From positions 124,001 through 188,000 of the forward strand of contig NZ_JAJISB010000006.1 of the NCBI RefSeq assembly GCF_021245735.1: a stretch of DNA of 64,000 bases, given 5' to 3'. Of the stretch, positions 8,951-17,017 are shown piece after piece. Source of the stretch: Brevibacillus daliensis (lineage in GTDB: Bacteria > Bacillota > Bacilli > Brevibacillales > Brevibacillaceae). A program made the translations under genes and the position numbers. The notes beneath the pieces are model-generated. The model was not told the DNA's origin, did not search any database, and worked only from the letters and a program-made list of their open reading frames with translations. Within the stretch, counting starts at the first letter, position 1; each line of letters opens with the position of its first letter.

Positions 8951-9757
8951 ATGTTACGTTCCATGTATTCCGGAGTATCCGGTATGAAAGGCTTTCAGAC
9001 AAAATTAGATATAATCGGTAACAACATTGCTAACGTTAACACGATTGGATTTAAGAAAAGTCGCGTGGTATTCCAAGACATCTTAAACCAGAAAATCGGA
9101 AGTGAATCTGCTGGTGGAGATGGACAAGGGGGTATTAATCCAAAGCAAGTTGGGTTGGGTGTAAATCTTGCTGCAATTGATACAATTCATTCAGCAGGTA
9201 GCCCAATGACTACTGGATTAACTTCTGACTTGTCAATTGAAGGCGATGGATTCTTTGTTGTAACGGATGGAGAAGACCAACAATTTTTAACACGTGCCGG
9301 GAATTTTACCAGAGATGTAAATGGATTTTTGGTAAATCCACAAGGCTTGTTCCTTGCAGATAGCGGTGGGGCACCTATTCAAGTCTCACGTGAAGAATTT
9401 GGCTCCTATTCAATCTCACCAACTGGTTCTGTAATCGGTATTCCTGCTGAAGGTGGAGAGCCAGAAGAAATTGCAGTAGTGGGTGTTACTGCGGTCTCTA
9501 ATCCAGGAGGTCTTGAAAAACTAGGTGGCTCCCTGTACAAAGTAACAGTTGCAGCCAATCCAGATGGTGCTTTTGAAATTGTAGAACCAACTGCTGCTAA
9601 CTCTAAAGTCATCTCCGGTCAACTAGAAATGTCTAATGTTGACTTGAGTGAAGAGTTTACAGAGATGATCGTTGCTCAACGTGGTTTCCAGGCTAATTCA
9701 CGTATCATCACCACTTCTGACTCAGTGTTGGAAGAACTGATTAACTTGAAACGATAA
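8951..9757 (+). CDS. flgE: Flagellar hook protein FlgE (Bacillus type; also annotated FlgG)
   Basis: The product (268 aa) is the hook/distal-rod family protein that occupies the flgE position of Bacillus fla/che operons. The N-terminal MLRSMYSGVSGMKGFQTKLD…GNNIANVNTIGFKKSR segment and the C-terminal VDLSEEFTEMIVAQRGFQANSRIITTSD helix are the conserved D0 coiled-coil parts. The short variable middle resembles FlgG as well, which explains mixed naming. It is preceded by CAGGGAGGA and flanked on both sides by RNA hairpins that are unusual inside this tightly packed operon. Confidence 0.93.
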   Translation: MLRSMYSGVSGMKGFQTKLDIIGNNIANVNTIGFKKSRVVFQDILNQKIGSESAGGDGQGGINPKQVGLGVNLAAIDTIHSAGSPMTTGLTSDLSIEGDGFFVVTDGEDQQFLTRAGNFTRDVNGFLVNPQGLFLADSGGAPIQVSREEFGSYSISPTGSVIGIPAEGGEPEEIAVVGVTAVSNPGGLEKLGGSLYKVTVAANPDGAFEIVEPTAANSKVISGQLEMSNVDLSEEFTEMIVAQRGFQANSRIITTSDSVLEELINLKR

Positions 9758-9773
9758 TATTTTTATGGAGCAA

Positions 9774-9803
9774 GAAGGGGATAGCATAGTTCCTATCCTC
9801 TTC
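9774..9803 (+). other. Intercistronic stem-loop between flgE and swrD
   Basis: GAAGGGGATAG (9774-9784) pairs with CTATCCTCTTC (9793-9803) over 11 bp with one G-U pair and an 8-nt loop. There is no T-run after it, so it does not look like an intrinsic terminator. It could protect or delimit the flgE mRNA end (inference). Confidence 0.55.
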
Positions 9804-9879
9804 ACTGTTCCACACCAAGCTGGACAGTAGGATCTACATAACTATTACCATTTATTATGGAAGAGGAGATGTGAAGGCA

Positions 9880-10098
9880 TTGATCCATCTCACACGATTT
9901 AATGGTAGCAAGATCTACCTGAATGCCATTCATATCGAGCTGGTTGAGGGAACCCCAGATACCGTCATTACCTTGACTACTGGCAAAAAGTATTTGGTCA
10001 AAGAATCGGTTGAGGAAATCATTGCACAGATGAAACGTTTTTATCAAGAATCTTACCTGGCAAAGACCATTGGGCAACCGAGTAAATCCAGTGAATAA
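9880..10098 (+). CDS. swrD: FlbD-family flagellar protein SwrD
   Basis: This is a small protein of about 72 aa. It has the family opening IHLTRFNGSKIYLNAIHIELVE and a TLTTGKKYLVKESVEEII segment, matching FlbD/YlzI. In Bacillus subtilis SwrD raises flagellar torque, probably through the stators. TTG at 9880 fits both the FlbD N-terminus and the spacing from AAGAGGAG (9861-9868). An in-frame GTG at 9871 would add three residues. The gene lies 12 nt before fliL, as in Bacillus. Confidence 0.88.
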   Translation: MIHLTRFNGSKIYLNAIHIELVEGTPDTVITLTTGKKYLVKESVEEIIAQMKRFYQESYLAKTIGQPSKSSE

Positions 10099-10110
10099 CG
10101 GGAGGCCAAC

Positions 10111-10560
10111 ATGTTTCAAAACAAATTGCTTAATATGGCACTTATTATGCTTATCGGTATTACCTTGCTGGGTGTAGCTGCATTTTTCTTGTGGATATAC
10201 AAATTTGCACCTACACAACCCGCAAATTCTACTCAAGTTGTACAAGCACTAACCGCCAATGAAATGGTTGAGTTTTCAGTTGAGACTGGAGAGATCACCA
10301 CCAATTTATTAACGAACAACTTTGTTGTGGTTCAATTTACGCTTACTACTGATGGCAAGTATGGTAAAGAAGAATTAGAAAAAAGAATGCCTCAAGTAAG
10401 ACAGATCATCATTAAAACACTAGCTGGTCTCACTCTGGATGATTTAAAGGGAACAGAGGGGCTGAATAAATTAGAAGCTAAGGTTTTAAATGATATTAGC
10501 TCAATCATGCAAGATGGTAAGATCGTCTACGTATCCACCACGACATTGAAAAAGACATAG
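10111..10560 (+). CDS. fliL: Flagellar basal-body-associated protein FliL
   Basis: FliL (149 aa) is a single-pass membrane protein that surrounds and supports the stator units. The membrane helix is at about residues 9-31 (ALIMLIGITLLGVAAFFLWIY). The outer domain contains the family-like pattern ETGEITTNLLTNNFVVVQFTLTTDGK and a conserved C-terminal helix and strand. The ATG follows CGGGAGGCC. The gene stands between swrD and fliM as in other Bacilli. Confidence 0.93.
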   Translation: MFQNKLLNMALIMLIGITLLGVAAFFLWIYKFAPTQPANSTQVVQALTANEMVEFSVETGEITTNLLTNNFVVVQFTLTTDGKYGKEELEKRMPQVRQIIIKTLAGLTLDDLKGTEGLNKLEAKVLNDISSIMQDGKIVYVSTTTLKKT

Positions 10561-10617
10561 CAAGCGAGAGGATACATATGGGACGAGAGATACATAGCAC
10601 AAAGGGAGGTGACCGCC

Positions 10618-11613
10618 ATGGCCGAGGTACTTTCACAGAGTGAAATTGATGCGTTACTCGCTGCCCTTTCCTCAGGGGAAATGGACGCGAATGAGCTGAA
10701 GAAGGAAGACGCTGAAAAGAAGGTAAAAGTATACGACTTTAAACGAGCACTGCGCTTTTCCAAGGATCAAATCCGTGGACTTACTCGTATTCATGAAAAC
10801 TATGCAAGGCTGTTAACCACCTATTTTTCAGCTCAGCTTCGGACCTTCGTGCAGATCAATGTCGCCTCTGTAGATCAATTACCGTACGACGAATTCATAC
10901 GTTCTATTCCGAAGATGACGATTCTGAACGTTTTTAAAGCTCCACCTCTTGAAGGCAGGATGGTAATGGAGGTTAACCCCAATATTGCATACGCCATGCT
11001 GGATAGATTACTGGGTGGTCAGGGAATGATCCCCGATAAAATGGGAGCTTTAACTGAAATTGAGAACACGGTAATGGAAAGAGTTTTCAGCAAGGCATTG
11101 GATAGCTTTCATGAAGCTTGGAAACAAATCATTGAGTTTGATCCCTATCTTGAAGTGCTGGAGATGAATCCGCAGTTCATGCAAATTGTATCCCCGAACG
11201 AAATCGTAGCTGTTATTTCATTTAGTACGAAAATCGGTGATACGACAGGGATGATTAACCTTTGTCTACCTCACGTTGTTCTGGAACCGATCATGCCAAA
11301 ACTATCTGGTCAATACTGGTTTGCTACAAACCAAAAAGAACGGAATGAAACGGAACAATTACTGTTACAAGAACAAATTAAGACAGCAAAGCTTCCGATT
11401 TGTGCAGAGCTAGGTACCAGCACGATTACAGTTCGAGAATTTTTGGGGCTAGTTCCAGGGGACGTAATACAGCTCGATAAAGTAATCGATTCCAAACTAC
11501 AAATAAAAGTGGGAAGTCGACTCAAATTCCTTGCTCAACCAGGAACGTTGAAAGGCAAGGTTGCGGTTCAAATTGATGAAATAATTGAGGAGGGGGAGGA
11601 GCTTTATGAGTAG
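10618..11613 (+). CDS. fliM: Flagellar motor switch protein FliM
   Basis: FliM (331 aa) is the middle C-ring protein that binds phospho-CheY. The N-terminal CheY-binding peptide LSQSEIDALLAAL is at residues 5-17, followed by a CheC-like middle domain (TRIHENYARLLTTYFSAQLR …) and a C-terminal SpoA domain (GDVIQLDKVIDSKLQIKVGSR). ATG 10618 is chosen because GGGAGGTGA (10604-10612) precedes it. The track-style start at 10609 lies inside that site. The 3' end overlaps fliY by 8 nt. Confidence 0.97.
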   Translation: MAEVLSQSEIDALLAALSSGEMDANELKKEDAEKKVKVYDFKRALRFSKDQIRGLTRIHENYARLLTTYFSAQLRTFVQINVASVDQLPYDEFIRSIPKMTILNVFKAPPLEGRMVMEVNPNIAYAMLDRLLGGQGMIPDKMGALTEIENTVMERVFSKALDSFHEAWKQIIEFDPYLEVLEMNPQFMQIVSPNEIVAVISFSTKIGDTTGMINLCLPHVVLEPIMPKLSGQYWFATNQKERNETEQLLLQEQIKTAKLPICAELGTSTITVREFLGLVPGDVIQLDKVIDSKLQIKVGSRLKFLAQPGTLKGKVAVQIDEIIEEGEELYE

Positions 11614-12958
11614 AGACATGTTGTCGCAAGAAGAAATCGACGCTTTGCTGAAAGCCAGCGACAACCTCTCCGAAGAACAAACGGATGAGGAAGCAAAGCC
11701 GGATGTGGATGGATTTTTATCCCCTTTTGAGCAGGATGCACTAGGAGAGATTGGTAATATCACGTTTGGAAGTGCTGCTACAGCATTATCAACCTTATTA
11801 AATCAAAAGGTTGATATTACGACGCCAACAGTAACCATTGTAAAAAGAAGTGAATTGGTTGATGAATTCCCTCGTCCACATGTGGCTGTACATGTAGAAT
11901 ATACGGATGGATTTCAGGGAATCAACATGCTAGTTATCAAAGTCTCTGATGCATCAGTAATAGCAGACTTAATGATGGGCGGAGACGGAAGAGACGGTAA
12001 TCTGGAATTATCTGAGATGCATTTAAGTGCCGTTCAAGAAGCAATGAACCAGATGATGGGTTCAGCGGCAACCTCGATGTCAACGATCTTCAATCAATTG
12101 GTAAATATTTCGCCTCCAGGTATCGATATGCTTGATTTACAAACTGGTCAAGGCGAAGAAGGCTTACCATCTGGAGAAGAGCTGGTAAAAATCTCTTTCC
12201 AAATTAAAGTGGGTGACAAAGGGGAGTTGATTGACTCTTCTATCATGCAATTATTGCCGATCGATTTTGCTAAGCAAATGATTAGTCGATTAACAGGATC
12301 GGATCAAGCGGTAGAAGAATTAGCTGCCAGTGTAGTCGCACCTGAGCCAATAGCAGCACCTCCATCTCAACCGGAAGCAAGCTATTATCCGCCAGAGAAT
12401 AGCGTTGATGTTCCTGCTGCTCCCTATCAACAAAGTGCGCAGCCATACGTTCAGCCACCAGTTCAGCAAGCTCCACAGCCAAACTATGGTATGCCGATGA
12501 GTGCACCAACTGGTTATGAACAACCGCCATACGGATATCCACCGCAACAACCATATGGTTATCCAGGTCATGTTCCATATCCACACGGGTATTACCAACA
12601 ACCAACGCAACCAAACATGGGGCATGTGCAACCACAGGCGAATGTGAAGCCTGCGCAATTTGCAGCTTTCCAAACACCTGCTTCCAGTGGAATAGATGAT
12701 CAAAACCTAGGCCTGCTGTTAGATATACCGTTACAGGTAACAGTTGAACTAGGTAGAACGAAGAAGCTTATCAAGGATATTTTAGATTTATCTGCTGGTT
12801 CTATTATCCAACTGGATAAATTAGCAGGTGAACCTGTTGATATCTTGGTTAACAACAAGCTGATTGCAAAAGGTGAAGTTGTTGTTATCGATGAGAATTT
12901 TGGTGTTCGTGTAACAGATATTATTAGTCAGTGGGATCGAGTACAAAAGTTACAATAA
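11606..12958 (+). CDS. fliY: Flagellar motor switch phosphatase FliY (FliN fused to CheC-like domain)
   Basis: FliY (450 aa) is a C-ring protein that also dephosphorylates CheY-P. Domains in order: CheY-P-binding peptide EEIDALL (residues 9-15); CheC-like phosphatase domain with two E-x-x-N sites (Glu48/Asn51 and a second near 145-148); a linker of about 110 residues rich in Pro, Gln and Tyr (about 241-351); and a C-terminal SpoA/FliN domain (about 370-450). The linker consists of many PYGYP/QQP-like units and is longer and more repetitive than I expect for Bacillus FliY. The start overlaps fliM by 8 nt, with GGGGGAGGAG upstream. Confidence 0.95.
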   Translation: MSRDMLSQEEIDALLKASDNLSEEQTDEEAKPDVDGFLSPFEQDALGEIGNITFGSAATALSTLLNQKVDITTPTVTIVKRSELVDEFPRPHVAVHVEYTDGFQGINMLVIKVSDASVIADLMMGGDGRDGNLELSEMHLSAVQEAMNQMMGSAATSMSTIFNQLVNISPPGIDMLDLQTGQGEEGLPSGEELVKISFQIKVGDKGELIDSSIMQLLPIDFAKQMISRLTGSDQAVEELAASVVAPEPIAAPPSQPEASYYPPENSVDVPAAPYQQSAQPYVQPPVQQAPQPNYGMPMSAPTGYEQPPYGYPPQQPYGYPGHVPYPHGYYQQPTQPNMGHVQPQANVKPAQFAAFQTPASSGIDDQNLGLLLDIPLQVTVELGRTKKLIKDILDLSAGSIIQLDKLAGEPVDILVNNKLIAKGEVVVIDENFGVRVTDIISQWDRVQKLQ

Positions 12959-12987
12959 AGTAGAGAGTTTTCGAGGAGGAACTATCC

Positions 12988-13350
12988 ATGTCCAACAAAG
13001 TTTTAATCGTAGATGACGCCGCATTTATGCGCATGATGATTAAGGAGATCCTGAGCAAAAACGGGTTTACCGTTGTCGGCGAGGCGAGTGATGGTGCTCA
13101 GGCAATTGAGAAATACAAGGAATTGGGACCAGACCTAGTAACCATGGATATCACCATGCCGGAGATGGACGGAATCGCTGCCTTGAAAGAAATTCGTAAG
13201 ATCGATCCAAGTGCTCGTGTAATTATGTGTTCTGCAATGGGGCAACAGTCGATGGTTATTGATGCTATCCAAGCAGGCGCAAAAGACTTCATCGTAAAAC
13301 CATTCCAAGCTGACCGCGTTATTGAAGCGATCAAAAAGACACTGAGCTAG
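12988..13350 (+). CDS. cheY: Chemotaxis response regulator CheY
   Basis: CheY (120 aa) is a single receiver domain that, when phosphorylated by CheA, binds FliM/FliY and sets rotation direction. The active-site residues are all visible: acidic pair Asp9/Asp10, phospho-acceptor Asp54 (VTMDITMPEMDG), Ser82 and Lys104 (IVKPF). The start follows CGAGGAGGAACT. It sits between fliY and fliZ, which is the standard Bacillus order. Confidence 0.97.
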   Translation: MSNKVLIVDDAAFMRMMIKEILSKNGFTVVGEASDGAQAIEKYKELGPDLVTMDITMPEMDGIAALKEIRKIDPSARVIMCSAMGQQSMVIDAIQAGAKDFIVKPFQADRVIEAIKKTLS

Positions 13351-13354
13351 TCGG

Positions 13355-14050
13355 ATGAAATGGTTCACACGCTGTACAGTGCTGGTTACATGCATTTTGA
13401 GTTGTTTGTTCCTTGTTCAAAGAGAACAAGTCGTATTTGCAAATGCGCAGACCTCTCCTGGGTCAGCGTATGATTGGTTACAACCGGAAGGGACGGGAAC
13501 GCAAACGGACCCGGCAGGGGAGAAGAATGAAGCACCACTTCCGGAGAGCCCAAGTATCGCTAGCTTTTTAATTCAGACTTTCTTTTCCTTGGCAGTTGTG
13601 GTCGCTCTTATTGTGCTCCTGTTAAAGTGGTTGGGCAAAAAACAGACGGGGGGCTTTCGTGAAAATGGTCCTTTTCGTTCGTTGGGTGGTTTTCCATTAG
13701 GGAACGGTAAGTCATTGCAACTAGTCATGATAGGAGACCATCTTTACATAATTGGGGTAGGCGATAGTGTTCAAATGATCCGTCATATCCCTCCAGGTGA
13801 TGAATTGGACGTCATTCCAGGTGATGAATTGGACGTCATTCTAGTTGATATGGAATCAAGGAAACCATCAACAGAATGGTCCTGGAGTAAGCTGAATAGT
13901 TTGCTGCCTTCTAAAAACAAATTCCAGGCTGAAGAACAGGATCAGCAGGATGCATCTTTTGGTGAGATGCTGGAGCAACAGTGGCGGGAGGTTTCTGATC
14001 AAAAGTCCACGCAGGAACCTTGGAATCAAAACCGTCACAAAGGGGATTAA
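13355..14050 (+). CDS. fliZ: Flagellar biosynthetic protein FliZ (FliO-type)
   Basis: This 231-aa membrane protein occupies the fliO/fliZ position before fliP. It has a signal-like N-terminus (about 6-30), a short periplasm-type segment, a membrane helix at about residues 68-92 and a FliO-like cytoplasmic domain (SLGGFPLGNGKSLQLVMIGDHLYIIGVGDSVQMI). FliO assists assembly of the FliP ring of the export gate. Residues 147-162 contain an exact doubling of the octapeptide PGDELDVI, caused by a perfect 24-bp tandem repeat. The start is ATG 13355 with only a weak upstream site, suggesting coupling to cheY. Confidence 0.9.
   Translation: MKWFTRCTVLVTCILSCLFLVQREQVVFANAQTSPGSAYDWLQPEGTGTQTDPAGEKNEAPLPESPSIASFLIQTFFSLAVVVALIVLLLKWLGKKQTGGFRENGPFRSLGGFPLGNGKSLQLVMIGDHLYIIGVGDSVQMIRHIPPGDELDVIPGDELDVILVDMESRKPSTEWSWSKLNSLLPSKNKFQAEEQDQQDASFGEMLEQQWREVSDQKSTQEPWNQNRHKGD
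13793..13840 (+). repeat. Perfect 24-bp tandem duplication inside fliZ
   Basis: The 24-nt unit beginning CCAGGTGATGAATTGG at 13793-13816 is repeated without a mismatch at 13817-13840. It keeps the reading frame and doubles the peptide PGDELDVI. Identity at silent positions points to a recent slippage or duplication event. Confidence 0.97.
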
Positions 14051-14052
14051 TC

Positions 14053-14832
14053 ATGAAACGAATGTTACACCTATTTATTTTCTGTGTGCTATTTCTCGGT
14101 CTGTTTTCACAAGCGGGCATTGTAGAAGCAAGCCCTACGTCTGGTGGATTTTTACCACAAATTCCTCAAGTAGAACTGAAAATTGGTGGAGATGCGGATA
14201 CTCCTGAGTCTACGACTACTACCATGCAGTTATTGCTTATTTTCACAGTATTATCAATAGCACCAGCTATTTTGATTCTTATGACCTGTTTTACCAGGAT
14301 AATCGTGGTTCTGTCATTCGTTAGGACTTCACTAGCTACCCAGCAGATGCCACCTAACCAGGTTTTGGTTGGGATAGCTTTATTTTTAACATTCTTTATC
14401 ATGGCACCCACATTACAGACAATCAATGATAATGCCGTTCAACCATTCATGCAGGGGAAATTGTCACAAGAACAGGCTCTGACTGAGGCAATAACACCAC
14501 TCAAATCTTTTATGCTGAAACAGACGAGACAGAAAGATCTTGCACTGTTCCTTGAATACTCTAGAGCTGAGAAACCAGCGAGTATTGAGGATGTTTCCCT
14601 GGTGGCTTTGGTTCCGGCATTTGCGATCAGTGAACTGAAAACAGCTTTCCAAATCGGGTTTATGCTTTTTATCCCGTTCTTGGTAATCGATATGATTGTA
14701 GCTAGTATCTTGATGGGTATGGGTATGATGATGCTACCGCCTGTCATGATTTCTCTTCCATTTAAAATTTTATTGTTTATTATGGTAGACGGCTGGTATC
14801 TGGTTATTAAGTCACTGTTCTTAAGCTTTTAG
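14053..14832 (+). CDS. fliP: Flagellar export gate protein FliP
   Basis: FliP (259 aa) forms the core pore of the export gate with FliQ and FliR. There is a signal peptide (about residues 1-25). The characteristic sequences TMQLLLIFTVLSIAPAILILMTCFTRIIVVLSFVR and SELKTAFQIGFMLFIPFLVIDMIVASILMGMGMMMLPP are present, and the protein ends in GWYLVIKSL. ATG 14053 follows AAAGGGGATTAATC. The longer in-frame start at 14020 would run into fliZ and add a non-signal-like extension. Confidence 0.97.
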   Translation: MKRMLHLFIFCVLFLGLFSQAGIVEASPTSGGFLPQIPQVELKIGGDADTPESTTTTMQLLLIFTVLSIAPAILILMTCFTRIIVVLSFVRTSLATQQMPPNQVLVGIALFLTFFIMAPTLQTINDNAVQPFMQGKLSQEQALTEAITPLKSFMLKQTRQKDLALFLEYSRAEKPASIEDVSLVALVPAFAISELKTAFQIGFMLFIPFLVIDMIVASILMGMGMMMLPPVMISLPFKILLFIMVDGWYLVIKSLFLSF

Positions 14833-14847
14833 GAGGCCTGATATAAC

Positions 14848-15117
14848 ATGACATCCGATATGATTTTGCAGATTGCACAATCTTCGGTTTATACCATTTT
14901 GATTGTTTTGGCTCCAATTTTGGGAATCGCTCTTCTAGTGGGTCTTACGGTCAGTATATTTCAGGCCACGACACAGATACAGGAACAGACACTAGCCTTC
15001 ATACCGAAGATTGTGGCAGTTTTTATCTCCCTTCTTATCTTTGGACCATGGATGCTTCAGACTGTCGTAGAGTTTACTACTAACATTATGAGTAATCTCT
15101 ATCAATTCGTGGGGTAG
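14848..15117 (+). CDS. fliQ: Flagellar export gate protein FliQ
   Basis: FliQ (89 aa) is a two-helix membrane protein of the FliPQR gate. Helices lie at about residues 15-40 and 50-75, with the family sequence QATTQIQEQTLAFIPKIVAVF between them. The gene sits between fliP and fliR with an AGGAGG site upstream. Nothing is unusual. Confidence 0.96.
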   Translation: MTSDMILQIAQSSVYTILIVLAPILGIALLVGLTVSIFQATTQIQEQTLAFIPKIVAVFISLLIFGPWMLQTVVEFTTNIMSNLYQFVG

Positions 15118-15120
15118 GAA

Positions 15121-15906
15121 ATGGCACTTATCGAAACATTATTACCAGTTTACCTGCTGGTGTTTGTCCGAATTGCATCTTTTATCATTGCAGCACCGCT
15201 ATTTAATCAACGGGGAATGCCTAACCATTTTAAAATCGGGTTTGCCGCAGTGATGGCCTTTATCAGCTTTGCCTACGTACCAATAACTGGGAAAATCCCA
15301 CTAGATATATCCTTCACAGTATATGCACTAAAGGAAACGGCGATCGGCTTGGTACTCGGTTATCTATTACAGATGATGTTCTCTGTGGTGAGAGTAGCTG
15401 GTGGTTTAATGGATTTGCAAATGGGTCTTGCCATGGCTAACGTGGTGGATCCCGCAACAGGTGCTTACGTTCCGATTACAGGACGGTTAAAGGAAATTTT
15501 GGCGACGCTTTACTTTCTATCCATTAACGGACATCACCTGATGATAAGAGGGATAATCTCAAGCTATCAATCCATTCCAGTAGATTCACTCATCGTAGAT
15601 TTACACTCCGATGCTTTTGGGTTTTTCGTCATAAAGGCTTTTTCTCATATGTTTTTCAGTGCTTTCATGATGGCTGCACCCATTGTGGTTTCCTTGTTCT
15701 TAGTGGACCTATCCTTGGGGATTATCGCGAAAACAGTACCACAATTTAACATTTTTGTTGTCGGTTTACCGATTAAGCTTTTGGTCAGCTTCCTACTCTT
15801 GATTGTGGTCATGCCAGGATTTTTCATTATCCTTGGCAACTATATTTCCCAGATGTTCCATGCACTTGCTGAACTGATTGGGATATTGGGGGGAGGCACA
15901 TCATGA
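15121..15906 (+). CDS. fliR: Flagellar export gate protein FliR
   Basis: FliR (261 aa) completes the FliPQR pore. It is a polytopic membrane protein with the N-terminal pattern LPVYLLVFVRIASFIIAAPLFNQRGMPNHFKIGFA and the central GLMDLQMGLAMANVVDPATG motif, both typical. The ATG lies 3 nt after the fliQ stop. The end overlaps flhB by 4 nt, suggesting coupled translation. Confidence 0.96.
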   Translation: MALIETLLPVYLLVFVRIASFIIAAPLFNQRGMPNHFKIGFAAVMAFISFAYVPITGKIPLDISFTVYALKETAIGLVLGYLLQMMFSVVRVAGGLMDLQMGLAMANVVDPATGAYVPITGRLKEILATLYFLSINGHHLMIRGIISSYQSIPVDSLIVDLHSDAFGFFVIKAFSHMFFSAFMMAAPIVVSLFLVDLSLGIIAKTVPQFNIFVVGLPIKLLVSFLLLIVVMPGFFIILGNYISQMFHALAELIGILGGGTS

Positions 15907-17003
15907 GCAGACATCCATTCTTATTCCAGATGGATCTTCAGTATTTTAATGGAGAGAAAACAGAGAAAGCGACTCCCCATAAAAAACAAGAGTCCAGAAA
16001 AAAAGGTCAGGTTAGTAAAAGTGCCGATTTAGCACCAGCGGTTACGATTACCTCCGTATTTTTTCTACTGATGGTTGCAGGTCCATGGATGCTAGAACTA
16101 TGTCTCCATATAGTTCGGGAGACGCTGAACCATTATCTTAATTGGGAGATTGCTTATGGGAATCTACAGGCGATTACAATGCAAATCGTTTCTGATGCCG
16201 CTCTCATTATTGCAATGGTTTTCGCTGTTTGTTATTTGGTAGTTGTCACCGTGACCTATATGCAAGTCGGTGTACTATTCTCAACTGATCCAATCATGAT
16301 GAAGCTGGAAAAGCTGAATCCAATAGAAGGGTTCAAAAAGATATTCTCCATGCGATCGCTCGTGGAATTATTAAAATCGGTTTTGAAAATTACAGCGGGC
16401 ATGATAGTAGTTTCCATGATTTTATGGGGAATAAAGGACCAAATTCCACTGCTATATTTCTATTCTTTGGAGGGTCTCCTTCAATTTGCGGGTGACCGGG
16501 TTGTAAGTCTGGGAATATCGGTGGGTGTATTGCTGACCATTCTGGCCATTATGGATTACATGTATCAGCGATATGATTATGAAAAAAATCTGCGCATGTC
16601 CAAACAGGACATCAAGGATGAACATAAGAAAATGGAGGGCGATCCCCTCATCAAAAGCAAGATCAAAGAAAGACAAAGGCAGATGGCTATGCGTCGTATG
16701 ATGCAGGAAATACCTAATGCTGATGTAATTATCACAAATCCGACGCATTTTGCTGTAGCGATCAAATATGATTCTACACAAATGGTGGCGCCAACCGTCA
16801 TTGCTAAGGGGCAAGATTTTCTGGCATTAAAAATTAGAGAGATAGCCAAAAAAAATCGCATCGTTACGATGGAAAACAAGCCTTTGGCCCGAGCGTTGTA
16901 TCATCAGGTAGAAATCGGACAACAGATACCTGAGGATCTCTTTAAAGCGGTGGCTGAGGTTTTGGCTTATGTGTATAAAATTCAGGGTAAAACGAAGCGA
17001 TGA
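15903..17003 (+). CDS. flhB: Flagellar export switch protein FlhB
   Basis: FlhB (366 aa) controls substrate specificity of the export apparatus and responds to FliK. The N-terminal part (DLQYFNGEKTEKATPHKKQESRKKGQVSKS) and four membrane helices are followed by a cytoplasmic domain with the autocleavage motif NPTH (ADVIITNPTHFAVAIKYD, residues about 279-282). It overlaps fliR by 4 nt and the flhA upstream region by a few nt. Confidence 0.97.
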   Translation: MSRHPFLFQMDLQYFNGEKTEKATPHKKQESRKKGQVSKSADLAPAVTITSVFFLLMVAGPWMLELCLHIVRETLNHYLNWEIAYGNLQAITMQIVSDAALIIAMVFAVCYLVVVTVTYMQVGVLFSTDPIMMKLEKLNPIEGFKKIFSMRSLVELLKSVLKITAGMIVVSMILWGIKDQIPLLYFYSLEGLLQFAGDRVVSLGISVGVLLTILAIMDYMYQRYDYEKNLRMSKQDIKDEHKKMEGDPLIKSKIKERQRQMAMRRMMQEIPNADVIITNPTHFAVAIKYDSTQMVAPTVIAKGQDFLALKIREIAKKNRIVTMENKPLARALYHQVEIGQQIPEDLFKAVAEVLAYVYKIQGKTKR

Positions 17004-17017
17004 GAGGAGGAGACAGG

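Noticed and set aside
12282-12703. Two long antisense ORFs opposite fliY
   Set aside because: They lie opposite the Pro/Gln/Tyr-rich repeat region, whose codon bias leaves the other strand open. They have no ribosome-binding site and odd His/Trp-rich compositions.
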